Source: a bacterium
GTDB lineage: Bacteria > Verrucomicrobiota > Verrucomicrobiia > Limisphaerales > RI-55
Length of the DNA stretch: 64,000 nt
Assembly (NCBI GenBank): GCA_016124235.1
Contig: WGOC01000005.1
Coordinates: 18,714 to 82,713, forward strand
Reading direction: 5' to 3'
Position numbers and translations under genes: made by a program. Every line of letters begins with the position of its first letter. Position 1 is the stretch's first letter. This document shows, one piece after another, positions 1 to 10,302 of this stretch. Under the pieces are notes generated by a model. The model worked only from the letters and a program-made list of their open reading frames with translations, made no database searches and was not told the origin of the DNA.

Positions 1-3000
1 TGATAAACCAAAAAAGGTGGGGCCCAGCGAACCTTGTTTGCCACCGAACTGACACGATAGGTCACAATCGGGGAAGCGATGACATTCGGCGACTTGCCAT
101 TGTCCTCCATGGCGACGACCCAGAGGTACTGGCCCTTTACGCTGACGGTGGTCCCCTGCACCTGATTGATCTGCGCGTCAAGATCACCTCCGACCACGAC
201 AACCAGATCGTTGCTTTGCACTTGCCCGTGCTGGCTCCGCTTGTAGTCGTAGTGCGGAACAACCACCAGGTCACGGGGCTGGCCGCGCAACGGAACCCGG
301 TTCAAAAACTTGGGTTGGAGCGGAGTCGAGATATCATAAATGCTCAACTGATCGGCCGGCGGGCCTTGCTCAACCACGTACAACCGGTTGCCGCTGATCG
401 CCGCGCCACGACCGTTGACGACGCCTCCCAACGACGCACTCGACGCGGGCGGCGTACGAAAGGTCGTCGTGAACGTCTCCGCTGAATCGGTACTTGGAAG
501 CTGATCGAGCGGTTGCCCGGCCAGATCGCGAACCGACTGGCCCGACAGCGTCAATCGATACTCACCATCGGGATTCAAGCCCGGATACTGCAGGCTCAAT
601 GACTGCTGACTCGCGCTCAGCCGGACGATGGGAGCAACATCAGTTGCCGATCCGCTCAGTGTGATTCCCTCCAGATGATTCGTGACGTACGAATCAATGG
701 GTTTGTTGAAGAACAAAATAATCTGACCATCTTCGCCCACGAAGCCGTCGTTCGACGGCTTGACCTCCACGACCAATGGACCATGCACGTCATTGGTATC
801 TGGCGCTGGAATATTCGGGACTGGAGTCGGCGGTTGGGGACCGGTGAAGGCGACTCCGTAGGGTATGTTGGCGTCCTGAAAAAAGTTCTGGCCGCGAACA
901 TTGACCTGCAGCTGGGCCAGAACCGGGCGGTTCACGTTCAACGTGCCCGTCCAGCGTGAGCTGGTACCGATTTTGGCAAGATTCGCATTGTCCAACGAAT
1001 ACACCACGTTGGTCTCAACCTTGCCGGTTAACAGGTTGGTCCGGCCCATCTGAACGATCTTGACCTTGATGTCCGGCGCTTCGACGGGCTGGGATGCGTT
1101 GACAATGATTTGAGCTGGTTGACCGGCGGCCGGTTGCACCGGTACGGTGGAAATGCTTACAGTCGGCGGCGTTTCCGTGTCGGACGGCACTTGGAAAAAG
1201 AAGTTTTTGTAAACGACACCAGAAAGGGTCAGATCGCCCTGTTGGCCCGGAACGAAGTTAAGCGGATTGGCCGACTCAGTCTGGGTATCTTGAAAACGCG
1301 GGTGCGTGGCGGTCACAACATAATTCGCGCCCGCTGCCGGCGCCACAGTCAGGAAGTATCCGTCGGCGCCCGATGTGGCGTAGACCATGCCCGGAAACAA
1401 TCTGCCGGCCTGCCGGTTTAACGGTCCGCCACTCAGGCTGACCGTCACGAACGCGCCGCTCAACGGCTTTGAAATCACCAATGCCCGTTGGTACATCGCC
1501 GTGTAGGCAGCACTGACAAAGGCCTGGGCCTGGCCCACCACAAATCCCAAATCCACCAGCCCCATCGTCTGCGCCAAGTAGACCGGGATGTCCACACTAC
1601 CATTTCCCGTCTGCAGGTTGACCGCCGAATTGATCACTCCGGCACGTTGCAATTCGAGCGCGACATCATACGGCAGCGCGGCAACCTTGCCTTTGATAAC
1701 GACCGGACGCGGGCCAAAAAGCAACGGAACCAATACCTGGTTGAACCCAATCTGAATCGGTAATGCTGCAGGACCAAGCGCTGGAAGGACCAAACCAATC
1801 GAGGTATCCAGAAATCCGTCCGCCACCTGCTGGCTGTCTCCACTTTGAATCCTAATCGCACCACCGGGTTTGAATGGAGCGGGTGTGTTCGTCCGCGGCG
1901 TAAACAACATCTGGTCCCTGATCTCGTAGGTGGTGATGTCCTCGGTATCGCGCACGACGGCCAACGCGGCCGTCACGTTCGTCGGCGCTTCATTGGTCGG
2001 ATACCCCGCCGCCGTCAGATCAACGGGAAACCTCACTTGCATTGGCAGCGTGGGTGGATTGCCTTCCACGTGCAGGTTAAGAGCCGTTCCGGCCACTGTG
2101 GCATTGGTTGGCATCACACCGCCCACCTGACTCTGAAGTTCGAGCACGTTCAGTGGATCTATCTTAAACTTGGTACGGCCCTGAATCGCGTTTGGGGGCA
2201 GGCTTATCGTGACTGGGCCGGCGTCGCTCTGGACCTGCAGGTCGCCACCACGGGAATACAAACCGACAAAACCATCATCGAATTCCTGCCGACTCACCGG
2301 CACGTAAACGCGCGTTCCATTCAAATTCACAAATGTCGCGCTGATCACATCCTCCTCCGTGCCGTTGATGAAGCTGCTGAAACTGCCGTCCGGTTTGCTA
2401 AGCACGGTCTGCGTCTCCCCGGAATCCTCGTTCACCAACACCACCGGCACTGCGGGATCCGCGACTCCCGGCTGCCCATGCACGACAATCGCATACGGAT
2501 CATCTCCCGGCGTAAACGCCGGAATCTCATTTTGAATCTCCACCGGCACGTTGGTGGCCCCGGGCTCGTAAATTACGAGTTGAGCAGTCGTGATCCGAGT
2601 GCTGGGCGCCACCGTTGTAAAACTAAATTCTTTTGAGCCTTCGAGCGCCATGCCGGTCGGATCCGCGATCGTGGAAGCCAACCGCACGCGATAGATCGTG
2701 CTGGAATCGAGATCCGTGGCGGGGCTCAACGTGGCCGTCGTGTTCTTCAGATCCAACGTCAACGAGGCCGGTACCACTGAATCATCTGGTTTGAGGATTT
2801 GAATGGCGTCGCCAACGACCGTTGCCGGATTGACGGCTTCGGTGAAACGAATCACTACACTGAGCACTCGAGCAACCTGTGTCGCGCCGTCAGTCGGCGA
2901 AATGGAAGCCACACGTGGACCGGCGGGCGCGGTGCCAAGATCCTGCCCCACTGGAATCATCGGATCGGCGACATTAGCGGTCGCGAAGCCGGTATCGCCG

Positions 3001-5864
3001 GTCGTCGGATCAGTGACGCCAACTTCTACGTCACCGGTCGGTGCCACTAGTTGGTAGCGGCCCTGATCATCGGTCAGTGTGAGCCACGGGAGGCCGGTCA
3101 ATCGGACCGGCATGCCCGCTTGCACATTGCCTTGTCCGTTACGCGCCACACCACTGATCAATCCCTGCGGTTGCGCGACTTCAACCAGAACGTATTGTCC
3201 GGATCCTCGCAGGCCGGCGAGAGCTTCGCCGGTGGTTGGTTCAAGACTATTCAGGTTGCCGTTGGCATCGCTTTGCAGGCGTTCGATTGGTTGCAGACCG
3301 TAGATACCCACATCACTCAACACACGGGCCAAAACAAACAATCCGTTGGTGGGCGCACCGGTCAGTTGCGGAACCAAGCCACCGCTGACCGTCGAGCGAT
3401 CAACCGTCAGATCAAAGGCACCAACGACCTCGAACCCGTCCGCCATCAAGTTGGTGAAAACGGTTGAATCCACGCGGCGAAGTCGCAGGGCGCTGGGTCC
3501 GGTCAACTGGCCGCTGCCCGCGAGGACACGAATTCCATCCGCGCCGATTTGACCACCGTTGGTATCCAGCGCGATGCCATCGAATGTCCCTTGCGGAAGC
3601 ACGTCGACACGAACGGCCGCCTCGTCCAGTTGGTCGGGACCAAACAGTAAAACAGGGCGCATTGGAAAACTGGCGTTCAGCGTTTGCGGATCCTGATCAC
3701 CCGGCCTCTGATATCCCACAATGTATTGCTCATACTGCGGCGTCAGGCGAAGCGATCCGTCGCTCAACAAATAGGACTCCGTGACCTCACCGCGCAGCAG
3801 ATAACCACTCGGCAAGTTAGCGGTGGCATGTTGAATCTTTAGATTGGCCGTGCCCGTCGCGAGCGCCGGTATCACGCTCGCGGGGCTCGCCGGTGGCGTC
3901 ACACTTCCGTCCGCCGTCAGGCCGGCCGCGTCAATTTCCGCGGGCAGATCGTATCCTTGGAGCGCCGCGCCCACCTGTGCAGGCGGCGGAGCGGTTTCCC
4001 CAATGTCCGCCACGACCAACGCGTAAGCGCCCGTCGCACCGAGACTGACATTCAGGACATTGGTGCCGTTGCCCGGAACGGTTTGTTCGACCGTCCACTG
4101 CAAGGCGTTGGTGTTCCACCTCACCAACGCCGCCAATTCCGTTGCTCTGATTGCGCCCGTCGGCTTGAGTTTTGCCGCAAGCGGCGATGCAAATGGACTA
4201 TTCGCTTCGATCCAGAATGCGTTCAGCGGACTCCAACCCAGCGGGAGGAACGCGGGAAGATTTTGTCCGGTCAGTGGCGTCAAGGTGACCGTCGTGCTTT
4301 GATTCACAATGCCCGAGCCAAAATCGATCGTGATCGAACCGGTCGCGTTGGTAACCTGGGTTCCACCAAGCGGTGATACAACGAACGTATTTTCCGATCG
4401 TTTGGTCAGCCGTGGGTTGGGAAGCACAGCCGTCTGATCGAGCGTCAGGTCTTGTTTTCGCCAAACCGGAAGATAGCCGTCCGTCACAAATTTCACGATG
4501 TGCTCTCCCGGTCCCTGACCAAATGATGCGACGCCCGATGGTGAATCACTCAACTGACTCGTACTTCCGGCAGGTCCCGCGATATCCAACTCGACTCCCG
4601 GCAACGGCTGGCCAGCGTCGTTCAGACTCCTCGTGATCCCGAGCGCCGCCGCCTTGGGCGGACGTGCCACAAAAAACTTGGTGACCAGCGACGGCGCCGA
4701 CGTTCCGCTTCGGCCCAGCATCAACGTTCGTTTCCCGGTTCCCTGCCCCGGTGCCAATGACGCATCCGCGGACCAACCACTGAGATCAAGGAATTGTTTT
4801 CCGCTTGCTGTCGCCCCGTCGCTCAGCTGGATTCCGGTTGTCCCGGAAAACGAATCCACGAGCAGCACTAATGGTCCGGCAAGGACGCGCGCCGACGTGT
4901 TGGTCACCGCGACCTCAACGTTCCAAACGTTGAGCGCGCGGTTAAGGCGCATGGAACTGAAATAGACAGACACATCAGAGGAAGCTTCCTGCAATGTGAT
5001 GTCGCCCCCATTCAGATGAAACGCCTGCTCTGTCTGCGCGTCTGCACGCAAAGGCAGAAGAACAACCGCGGCCAACAGGAAAAAAATGAAAAAGCGAAGC
5101 CACTTTTCCGAAAGCCCCCTCCGACGGTGCGTCGAGGTTCCATCTCTACTGAATCGCGATTCGTCATCGCTCTTGGCTTCGCTGGCGAGTGCTTTGGCCG
5201 CATGACCGCGAATCAACTTTCTCTGGTCGAACTGGTTGAATGCCAGCAGGCCAATTCCGCCGGCCAGGAGAAGCCCCCACGTCGCCGGTTCCGGAACGAC
5301 GTTCAAATCGGCAAACCAACCCTGCGAGGCGATTCCATTGTCGTTGTTGAACAGATCGAAATAAAGCGTCAACGGCTGACCGACCGCCTCCTGCGGCAGT
5401 GCGACTTTGATGTCGTAAGCCCATTGATAGTTCAAACTCGGAGTCAGGCTCGGATAATCAATTGGCATTCGCAGAATGCTCGATTCGGCAAGCAAGGTCG
5501 CACCCGGTGTCGGCGGTGCCCAGACCACGCCGGACGGATCTACCGTCACCAAAACCATGGTTAGAAACGCCAGATCATCCTGAATCGTCAGCGTGAAGGA
5601 ATCGCCAAAGGCTCCCGGCTGCAAAACTTCATCGGTGGCAAAACCGAACTTCAACTCCAGCAACGGATTCGAAACGTCGTTCGCAACCGAGAATGCCGAT
5701 TGGCCCGAAATTAGAGACTGACCGGCCGTCGTATTGTAGACCACTGGCGAAAACGTGCCTTGGCCAAAAGCAAAGCTGCCTCCGAAAAGATTAAGAACGA
5801 GCATTAAGGACAACGGACCTGGAAATCGGAACCGATTGAATTGCCTATGGTTACAACTTGCCAT
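1..5864 (-). CDS. Giant secreted multidomain protein (Ig-like / carboxypeptidase-regulatory-like), C-terminus beyond window start; N-terminal ~200 aa resembles a complete PEP-CTERM protein
   Basis: Manual reverse-strand translation from ATG at 5864 (MASCNHRQFNRFRFPGPLSLMLVLNLFGGSFAFGQG...) gives one frame open to position 1; absent from the ORF track because no stop falls in the window. Contains VPEPATWGLLLAGGIGLLAFNQFDQRK, then LRFFIFFLLAAVVLLPLRADAQ, then Ig-like segments such as VASISPTDGATQVARVLSVVIRFTEAVNPATV and GVARNGQGNVQAGMPVRLTGLPWLTLTDDQGRY. Confidence 0.8.
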   Translation of the reverse strand, partial: MASCNHRQFNRFRFPGPLSLMLVLNLFGGSFAFGQGTFSPVVYNTTAGQSLISGQSAFSVANDVSNPLLELKFGFATDEVLQPGAFGDSFTLTIQDDLAFLTMVLVTVDPSGVVWAPPTPGATLLAESSILRMPIDYPSLTPSLNYQWAYDIKVALPQEAVGQPLTLYFDLFNNDNGIASQGWFADLNVVPEPATWGLLLAGGIGLLAFNQFDQRKLIRGHAAKALASEAKSDDESRFSRDGTSTHRRRGLSEKWLRFFIFFLLAAVVLLPLRADAQTEQAFHLNGGDITLQEASSDVSVYFSSMRLNRALNVWNVEVAVTNTSARVLAGPLVLLVDSFSGTTGIQLSDGATASGKQFLDLSGWSADASLAPGQGTGKRTLMLGRSGTSAPSLVTKFFVARPPKAAALGITRSLNDAGQPLPGVELDIAGPAGSTSQLSDSPSGVASFGQGPGEHIVKFVTDGYLPVWRKQDLTLDQTAVLPNPRLTKRSENTFVVSPLGGTQVTNATGSITIDFGSGIVNQSTTVTLTPLTGQNLPAFLPLGWSPLNAFWIEANSPFASPLAAKLKPTGAIRATELAALVRWNTNALQWTVEQTVPGNGTNVLNVSLGATGAYALVVADIGETAPPPAQVGAALQGYDLPAEIDAAGLTADGSVTPPASPASVIPALATGTANLKIQHATANLPSGYLLRGEVTESYLLSDGSLRLTPQYEQYIVGYQRPGDQDPQTLNASFPMRPVLLFGPDQLDEAAVRVDVLPQGTFDGIALDTNGGQIGADGIRVLAGSGQLTGPSALRLRRVDSTVFTNLMADGFEVVGAFDLTVDRSTVSGGLVPQLTGAPTNGLFVLARVLSDVGIYGLQPIERLQSDANGNLNSLEPTTGEALAGLRGSGQYVLVEVAQPQGLISGVARNGQGNVQAGMPVRLTGLPWLTLTDDQGRYQLVAPTGDVEVGVTDPTTGDTGFATANVADPMIPVGQDLGTAPAGPRVASISPTDGATQVARVLSVVIRFTEAVNPATVVGDAIQILKPDDSVVPASLTLDLKNTTATLSPATDLDSSTIYRVRLASTIADPTGMALEGSKEFSFTTVAPSTRITTAQLVIYEPGATNVPVEIQNEIPAFTPGDDPYAIVVHGQPGVADPAVPVVLVNEDSGETQTVLSKPDGSFSSFINGTEEDVISATFVNLNGTRVYVPVSRQEFDDGFVGLYSRGGDLQVQSDAGPVTISLPPNAIQGRTKFKIDPLNVLELQSQVGGVMPTNATVAGTALNLHVEGNPPTLPMQVRFPVDLTAAGYPTNEAPTNVTAALAVVRDTEDITTYEIRDQMLFTPRTNTPAPFKPGGAIRIQSGDSQQVADGFLDTSIGLVLPALGPAALPIQIGFNQVLVPLLFGPRPVVIKGKVAALPYDVALELQRAGVINSAVNLQTGNGSVDIPVYLAQTMGLVDLGFVVGQAQAFVSAAYTAMYQRALVISKPLSGAFVTVSLSGGPLNRQAGRLFPGMVYATSGADGYFLTVAPAAGANYVVTATHPRFQDTQTESANPLNFVPGQQGDLTLSGVVYKNFFFQVPSDTETPPTVSISTVPVQPAAGQPAQIIVNASQPVEAPDIKVKIVQMGRTNLLTGKVETNVVYSLDNANLAKIGTSSRWTGTLNVNRPVLAQLQVNVRGQNFFQDANIPYGVAFTGPQPPTPVPNIPAPDTNDVHGPLVVEVKPSNDGFVGEDGQIILFFNKPIDSYVTNHLEGITLSGSATDVAPIVRLSASQQSLSLQYPGLNPDGEYRLTLSGQSVRDLAGQPLDQLPSTDSAETFTTTFRTPPASSASLGGVVNGRGAAISGNRLYVVEQGPPADQLSIYDISTPLQPKFLNRVPLRGQPRDLVVVPHYDYKRSQHGQVQSNDLVVVVGGDLDAQINQVQGTTVSVKGQYLWVVAMEDNGKSPNVIASPIVTYRVSSVANKVRWAPPFLVY

Positions 5865-6168
5865 TTGCAGGGATTGGGCTGGAAAATCGTCACGAATTTC
5901 TTACGCGAAATTCGACTCTGGTTTCACGATCAAATCCCTAAGCGTCTGAACAAGAGCCGTTTGCCCCTATTGCCTGATCTGAATTCCGCGCAGGTAGCGC
6001 CGTCTGCCGGTAGCGGCCCTTAGAAAAGAGGTCCCGCGCGCATCAAAGCCCGGCGTGGTCTGATGCCTCACCCAAATGACCTCAACAGCAATTTGTCACC
6101 TGCCCTTTACGGCGGGCCTCGACCGGCGCCGAGCGATGGCAAGCAGAGTGAGCACGACAGATTGAAGT

Positions 6169-7056
6169 TTGTCGTCGGTTCGCACGCGTTTATGGTTTGC
6201 ACCCGGTGATAACCGAGCGTTAACGGACTTAACCGTCAGTCGCTTGGATCGCCGAGCGAATCGGGCAGACTCAACACGATTTGATGTGAGCGGACTTTTT
6301 TACAATCTGGGCCGGAGACTTGGGCGGGCGACCATCCCCGCCATTCGCAAGACTCGATGGATTTACGACGGACTCGCCGGTAGCGATGCGGATGCGCTAC
6401 GAGCGGAGGCGAACCTCGGCGCCGTGCTGGCAAAGGAACTCCGCGCCGCCACGCAACCCGCGAATGATCCAGCACTCACTTCCCTCGTGGCCGAACTAGG
6501 CCAGCGATTGGCGCCTCCCGATGATGCTCAGCGCGATTTCCGCTGCGACGTGCTTCACGATGACTTGCCGAACGCGGTGGCGTTGCCGGGTGGATACATC
6601 TTCATCAATGATTCTCTCGTCGAGTTCTGCGACCGCCACCCGGACGAATTGGCATTTGTGATCGGGCATGAAATGGCGCATGTCATCAAGAGACACGCAT
6701 GGGATCGCGTGTTGAACGACGCCATGCTGCGCGTGGCCACGACCGTAAGTGGTCGTGCCGGAATGTTGGGCGCCTGGTTGCGCAAAAGCGGATTCGGTTT
6801 GTTGCAGAGTGCGCACTCCCGCGACCGTGAACTCGCCGCGGACACTTTGGGCATGGACTTGACGATCGCGGCGGGCTTTTCGCCGTCCGGCGCTATCGCG
6901 TTGCTGCGCCGAATGGCGGAGTTGGAGGCGGACGCAAACGGTAATGCCCAGTATTTCTCGTCCCATCCTCCGGCCCGCGAGCGCATCAGTCACCTCGAAA
7001 ATTTCCTGAAAAAGCGATCGTCGCCGCCGGGCACAAACAATCCGGACGACGAATAA
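6169..7056 (+). CDS. M48 family zinc metallopeptidase
   Basis: HEXXH motif in FVIGHEMAHVIKRHAWD, downstream RDRELAADTLGMDL; TTG start in the ORF track, exact start uncertain. Confidence 0.85.
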   Translation: MSSVRTRLWFAPGDNRALTDLTVSRLDRRANRADSTRFDVSGLFYNLGRRLGRATIPAIRKTRWIYDGLAGSDADALRAEANLGAVLAKELRAATQPANDPALTSLVAELGQRLAPPDDAQRDFRCDVLHDDLPNAVALPGGYIFINDSLVEFCDRHPDELAFVIGHEMAHVIKRHAWDRVLNDAMLRVATTVSGRAGMLGAWLRKSGFGLLQSAHSRDRELAADTLGMDLTIAAGFSPSGAIALLRRMAELEADANGNAQYFSSHPPARERISHLENFLKKRSSPPGTNNPDDE

Positions 7057-7096
7057 GATCGCCACCGACAAACCAAATTGTCGGATCAAAACTTTC

Positions 7097-7702
7097 TCAC
7101 TGCGGCATGATGATCTCTGCCAGATACCAGCCGATTGTTTTCAACTGGCAAATCTCGTACTGCCCCGGTAGTCCGCGACCGTCTTCCACCTGAATCCGGA
7201 CAACGCCCTTGATCACAATTCTTTGCTCGGCTGTGAACGTAGCCATACTCGGCGGCGGTTTGCGGACCTTTTCTTTGGTTCGGGAGAGGAACTCATCACG
7301 AACGGTCACACCGTTTATGGCGGGCGCGTCCAGATCGAAAGCCCAAAACCCCAGCCGCCCCGTGAGCACCGCCGCCATTCGGCCATCGGAGTTGGATGCG
7401 CGCACTTGTGCCGCCAAATCCTCCCGTTTCATTTCTCCGAGCAATTGACGAAACATCAGGATTGCGAACTCGCCAAGATATCCATCCTTTCGAAATACGG
7501 GATCGGGCAACAGCTCGGCGTTCTCAAAAAGATCACTTGATTCGTCCTTCTGGCCCCCGGCGGAAGATGCGGACTCGCCACGTGGCGGTTCCTGGTTCGC
7601 GCCAGGTTGGTCTGGAGAAGGCGGCACTTGAAACCAGGAAAGGATTCGCTGAAACAAAGTCATGGTCAGTCGGATTGCGATCGCGTCACACTTCGAATTC
7701 AA
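7097..7702 (-). CDS. Hypothetical protein
   Basis: 201 aa ORF with plausible composition; no family recognised. Confidence 0.6.
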   Translation of the reverse strand: MNSKCDAIAIRLTMTLFQRILSWFQVPPSPDQPGANQEPPRGESASSAGGQKDESSDLFENAELLPDPVFRKDGYLGEFAILMFRQLLGEMKREDLAAQVRASNSDGRMAAVLTGRLGFWAFDLDAPAINGVTVRDEFLSRTKEKVRKPPPSMATFTAEQRIVIKGVVRIQVEDGRGLPGQYEICQLKTIGWYLAEIIMPQ

Positions 7703-7999
7703 AAGGTGATCTTAAGGTTCTTTCGGTGGGCTTAAAATTTGATCGAACCGTTACAATCAATTTGCGCGACCCCAAATGGGCTTGCATGAAGCACACAAAT
7801 GGCCGGCCCGGACTTCGCCCCGTCACCAACGATCCCTCCATCGCTGGACAACCTTTTGCCGAGATCGAAGTCCGTACCGGCCCCCCTCCACCGCAACCTG
7901 TGTTGCCACATGCACCGGCGCGCTTTGCTGGGGTGCGAAACACGGTGCATCCCAATCAATCGACGTTCCGCGGTATCACTATTTTTTCGCCCCGGAAAT

Positions 8000-8767
8000 T
8001 TACTTTTGGTCGGCGCCGTCACTCGCATCATGATGCAGTGTCAAATGCGAATAGATCGGAGCGAAGGTTTGTTTGGAAGTGCTGATCGCCGCAACTCCCG
8101 CAACAATGCTATTCTCGTCCCACGCTTTAGCGCGGAGTTCCTTGGGATTACCGTATTGCCAATGCTCGCCGTCGTGGCTCATGGCGCCCCGTATTTGTTT
8201 CCCACGCCGTTCAAGCCGCAACCAGGTCGGCTTGCCCGATTCGGTCGGCAGATCACCGGTCGTTCCCGGCTGTTCAAGTCGGCCATTCACGCGGATTTCA
8301 AAATTGGTGTACGGAATGGCGCGCGCGCCACCCAGGTTGAGCGTTGCGCGTTCAATGCGGACAAAATTTTCGTCATCAACGAACACCACAAGGCCAGCCC
8401 CGGTGTAACCGGTGCGACCGGTCTGGGTTGATTCACCGCTCGGTTGAAATTCCCCATCCACTCTTACCTGGATGGTGAAATCGCCTTTCACCGGTCTCAC
8501 CACACGAGGGGCGGTCGTGCTGGACATTTCGGGACTCAAATCATGAGGCTTTGCCGACCCTGGAACCGTGATCGTGAGCTTGCCGTCCGCGACCTTGAAC
8601 TGACAGTCGCCGGCCGGATCGATGGAATTGCCCCAGCCCTCGATTGATTGCTTCGTTATCGCAGGATCTGAGGCAAATACGACACTATGAACAAGGGCCG
8701 CAACTATTACGAGCAGGGCTCGGCTTTTCACGAGTGGGTATGTGACTGAGTTTTCTGAGTAGATCAT
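8000..8767 (-). CDS. Secreted DUF1349-like (concanavalin A-like fold) protein
   Basis: N-terminal signal peptide; FTIQVRVDGEFQPSG...GYTGAGLVVFVDDENFVRIERA...WLRLERRGKQIRGAMSHDGEHW resembles DUF1349. Confidence 0.7.
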   Translation of the reverse strand: MIYSENSVTYPLVKSRALLVIVAALVHSVVFASDPAITKQSIEGWGNSIDPAGDCQFKVADGKLTITVPGSAKPHDLSPEMSSTTAPRVVRPVKGDFTIQVRVDGEFQPSGESTQTGRTGYTGAGLVVFVDDENFVRIERATLNLGGARAIPYTNFEIRVNGRLEQPGTTGDLPTESGKPTWLRLERRGKQIRGAMSHDGEHWQYGNPKELRAKAWDENSIVAGVAAISTSKQTFAPIYSHLTLHHDASDGADQK

Positions 8768-8793
8768 GGATGTATTCGTGTAATGTTACATGG

Positions 8794-9474
8794 TCAGGTC
8801 AACGATGCCGCGCCAACGGGGGTTCGTTGCGAGGAATACCCTTTCAACACCGCTATACTGCTAAGAGCCAGTCCTGCCAGTGCCAGCGTCGATCCACCAT
8901 CGGGAATGCCTTTCGAATGGGTATCACCACCGGGCAATCGGAATTGAAAATTGGGTCCGATATAAGCGTCGTACGCCTGGTTGGCCTGATCCGGAAACTG
9001 AAGCCCCAAGCCAGAATATGTGTAGCGGCCTCGATTCAACTGCGTAATCTGAGCCGCTGTAGTTGTGCCGCTATTCGAGACCATCCACGGATCGGAAGCG
9101 GACGGAGCCAAGCTCAGCCAGTAATCTTTCCCGGCGACCAGCGTGAATTCTGATACCGATGCGTAACGATAGCGGTCGGAATCCAGCGCAGCACTTGTTC
9201 CCATCGGAATTGTTACCGAACCAAGAAGAGTTTGCGACGCGTCAAAAATGCCGACCACAGGTGTTCCGACAAAACCGTCGGCACCCCAATCGTAGGCACC
9301 CAGCGCGGTCACAACAATGTCGTCGTTGACCGTGAATGCCATACCGACGTTTGCCGTGGCGTCATATACTGGTCCACCCGTTGTTCCCGGAGTAAAGGCG
9401 GTGATGGCGCTCGACGCCTGAGTTGATGCTACGATCAGCGCACACGCAGCCAGAGTATTTGCGATTCGTTTCAT
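8794..9474 (-). CDS. Exported protein with VPDSG-CTERM-like sorting tail
   Basis: Signal peptide MKRIANTLAACALIVASTQASSA; C-terminal GIPDGGSTLALAGLALSSIAVLKGYSSQR resembles VPDSG-CTERM. Confidence 0.75.
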   Translation of the reverse strand: MKRIANTLAACALIVASTQASSAITAFTPGTTGGPVYDATANVGMAFTVNDDIVVTALGAYDWGADGFVGTPVVGIFDASQTLLGSVTIPMGTSAALDSDRYRYASVSEFTLVAGKDYWLSLAPSASDPWMVSNSGTTTAAQITQLNRGRYTYSGLGLQFPDQANQAYDAYIGPNFQFRLPGGDTHSKGIPDGGSTLALAGLALSSIAVLKGYSSQRTPVGAASLT

Positions 9475-9571
9475 GTTGTTCCTTTGATTAAACTCTGAAC
9501 TCGAGTGGACAAAAAAAGTCGGCTCGATCCCATCGCATCTTTGGGTGAGACACGGGGCAAGAACGTGCGAA

Positions 9572-10219
9572 TCAGGATTGCCCCAGATACTTCAACAATG
9601 CCTCGGCCCGGGTGTGGACCTGAAGCTTCTGATAAATGCTCCGGATGTGTGTGCGCACGGTGTCCAGCGTGATGCCGTTGTTCGCGGCGATCTCCTTGTA
9701 CATGTAACCTTGGGCCAGCTGATCCAATACCCGCGCCTCCGCGGGCGTCAGGTCTTCGGGCGAATTGCCGGCCAGCCGCGGCTTTTGAAAATGTTCCACC
9801 ACTTTCCGCGCGATGTGGCCGGACATCGGCGACTGGCCCTGCATCACCTGCCGCACCGCTTCGAGCAATTCGGGTCCAACTTCCCGCTTCACCAGGTATC
9901 CTGTCGCGCCGGCAGAGAGCGCCTTGAAAATGCGTTCCGTGTCCTCGTAGACCGTCACCATGATCACCTGCACCTGCGGCACGACCGCCTTCAAACGCGC
10001 GACGCAATCGATGCCGCTGTGCCGACCCAGGTTGATATCCATCAACACCACATCCGGCGGATCGCGCAACAGGACCTTGCACGCCGAATCCGAATCCGGA
10101 TAAGTGCCGACGCACACCTGGTCGCCGGCGCCATCGATCAACGATCTGAGATTTGCGCCCAGTTCGGCGTCGTCATCCACAATGGCCACTCGAATTCGCA
10201 TCGGCTGATTACCCGCCAA
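9572..10219 (-). CDS. NarL/LuxR-family two-component response regulator
   Basis: Receiver: RVAIVDDDAELG, PDVVLMDINLGRHSGID; LuxR HTH: LTPAEARVLDQLAQGYMYKEIAANNGITLDTVRTHIRSIYQKLQVHTRAEALLKY. Confidence 0.93.
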   Translation of the reverse strand: MAGNQPMRIRVAIVDDDAELGANLRSLIDGAGDQVCVGTYPDSDSACKVLLRDPPDVVLMDINLGRHSGIDCVARLKAVVPQVQVIMVTVYEDTERIFKALSAGATGYLVKREVGPELLEAVRQVMQGQSPMSGHIARKVVEHFQKPRLAGNSPEDLTPAEARVLDQLAQGYMYKEIAANNGITLDTVRTHIRSIYQKLQVHTRAEALLKYLGQS

Positions 10220-10302
10220 CGTGGCACGGAACGCACTTCCGTAAATCGCATGTAGATGCGAGTTGGATCCGTTGCCTCACCATCATTTTCCCCATCCGTA
10301 TT

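Noticed and set aside
1845-2636. 263-aa plus-strand ORF inside the giant protein region
   Set aside because: Overlaps the continuous minus-strand giant frame that contains Ig-like motifs; composition typical of antisense translation.
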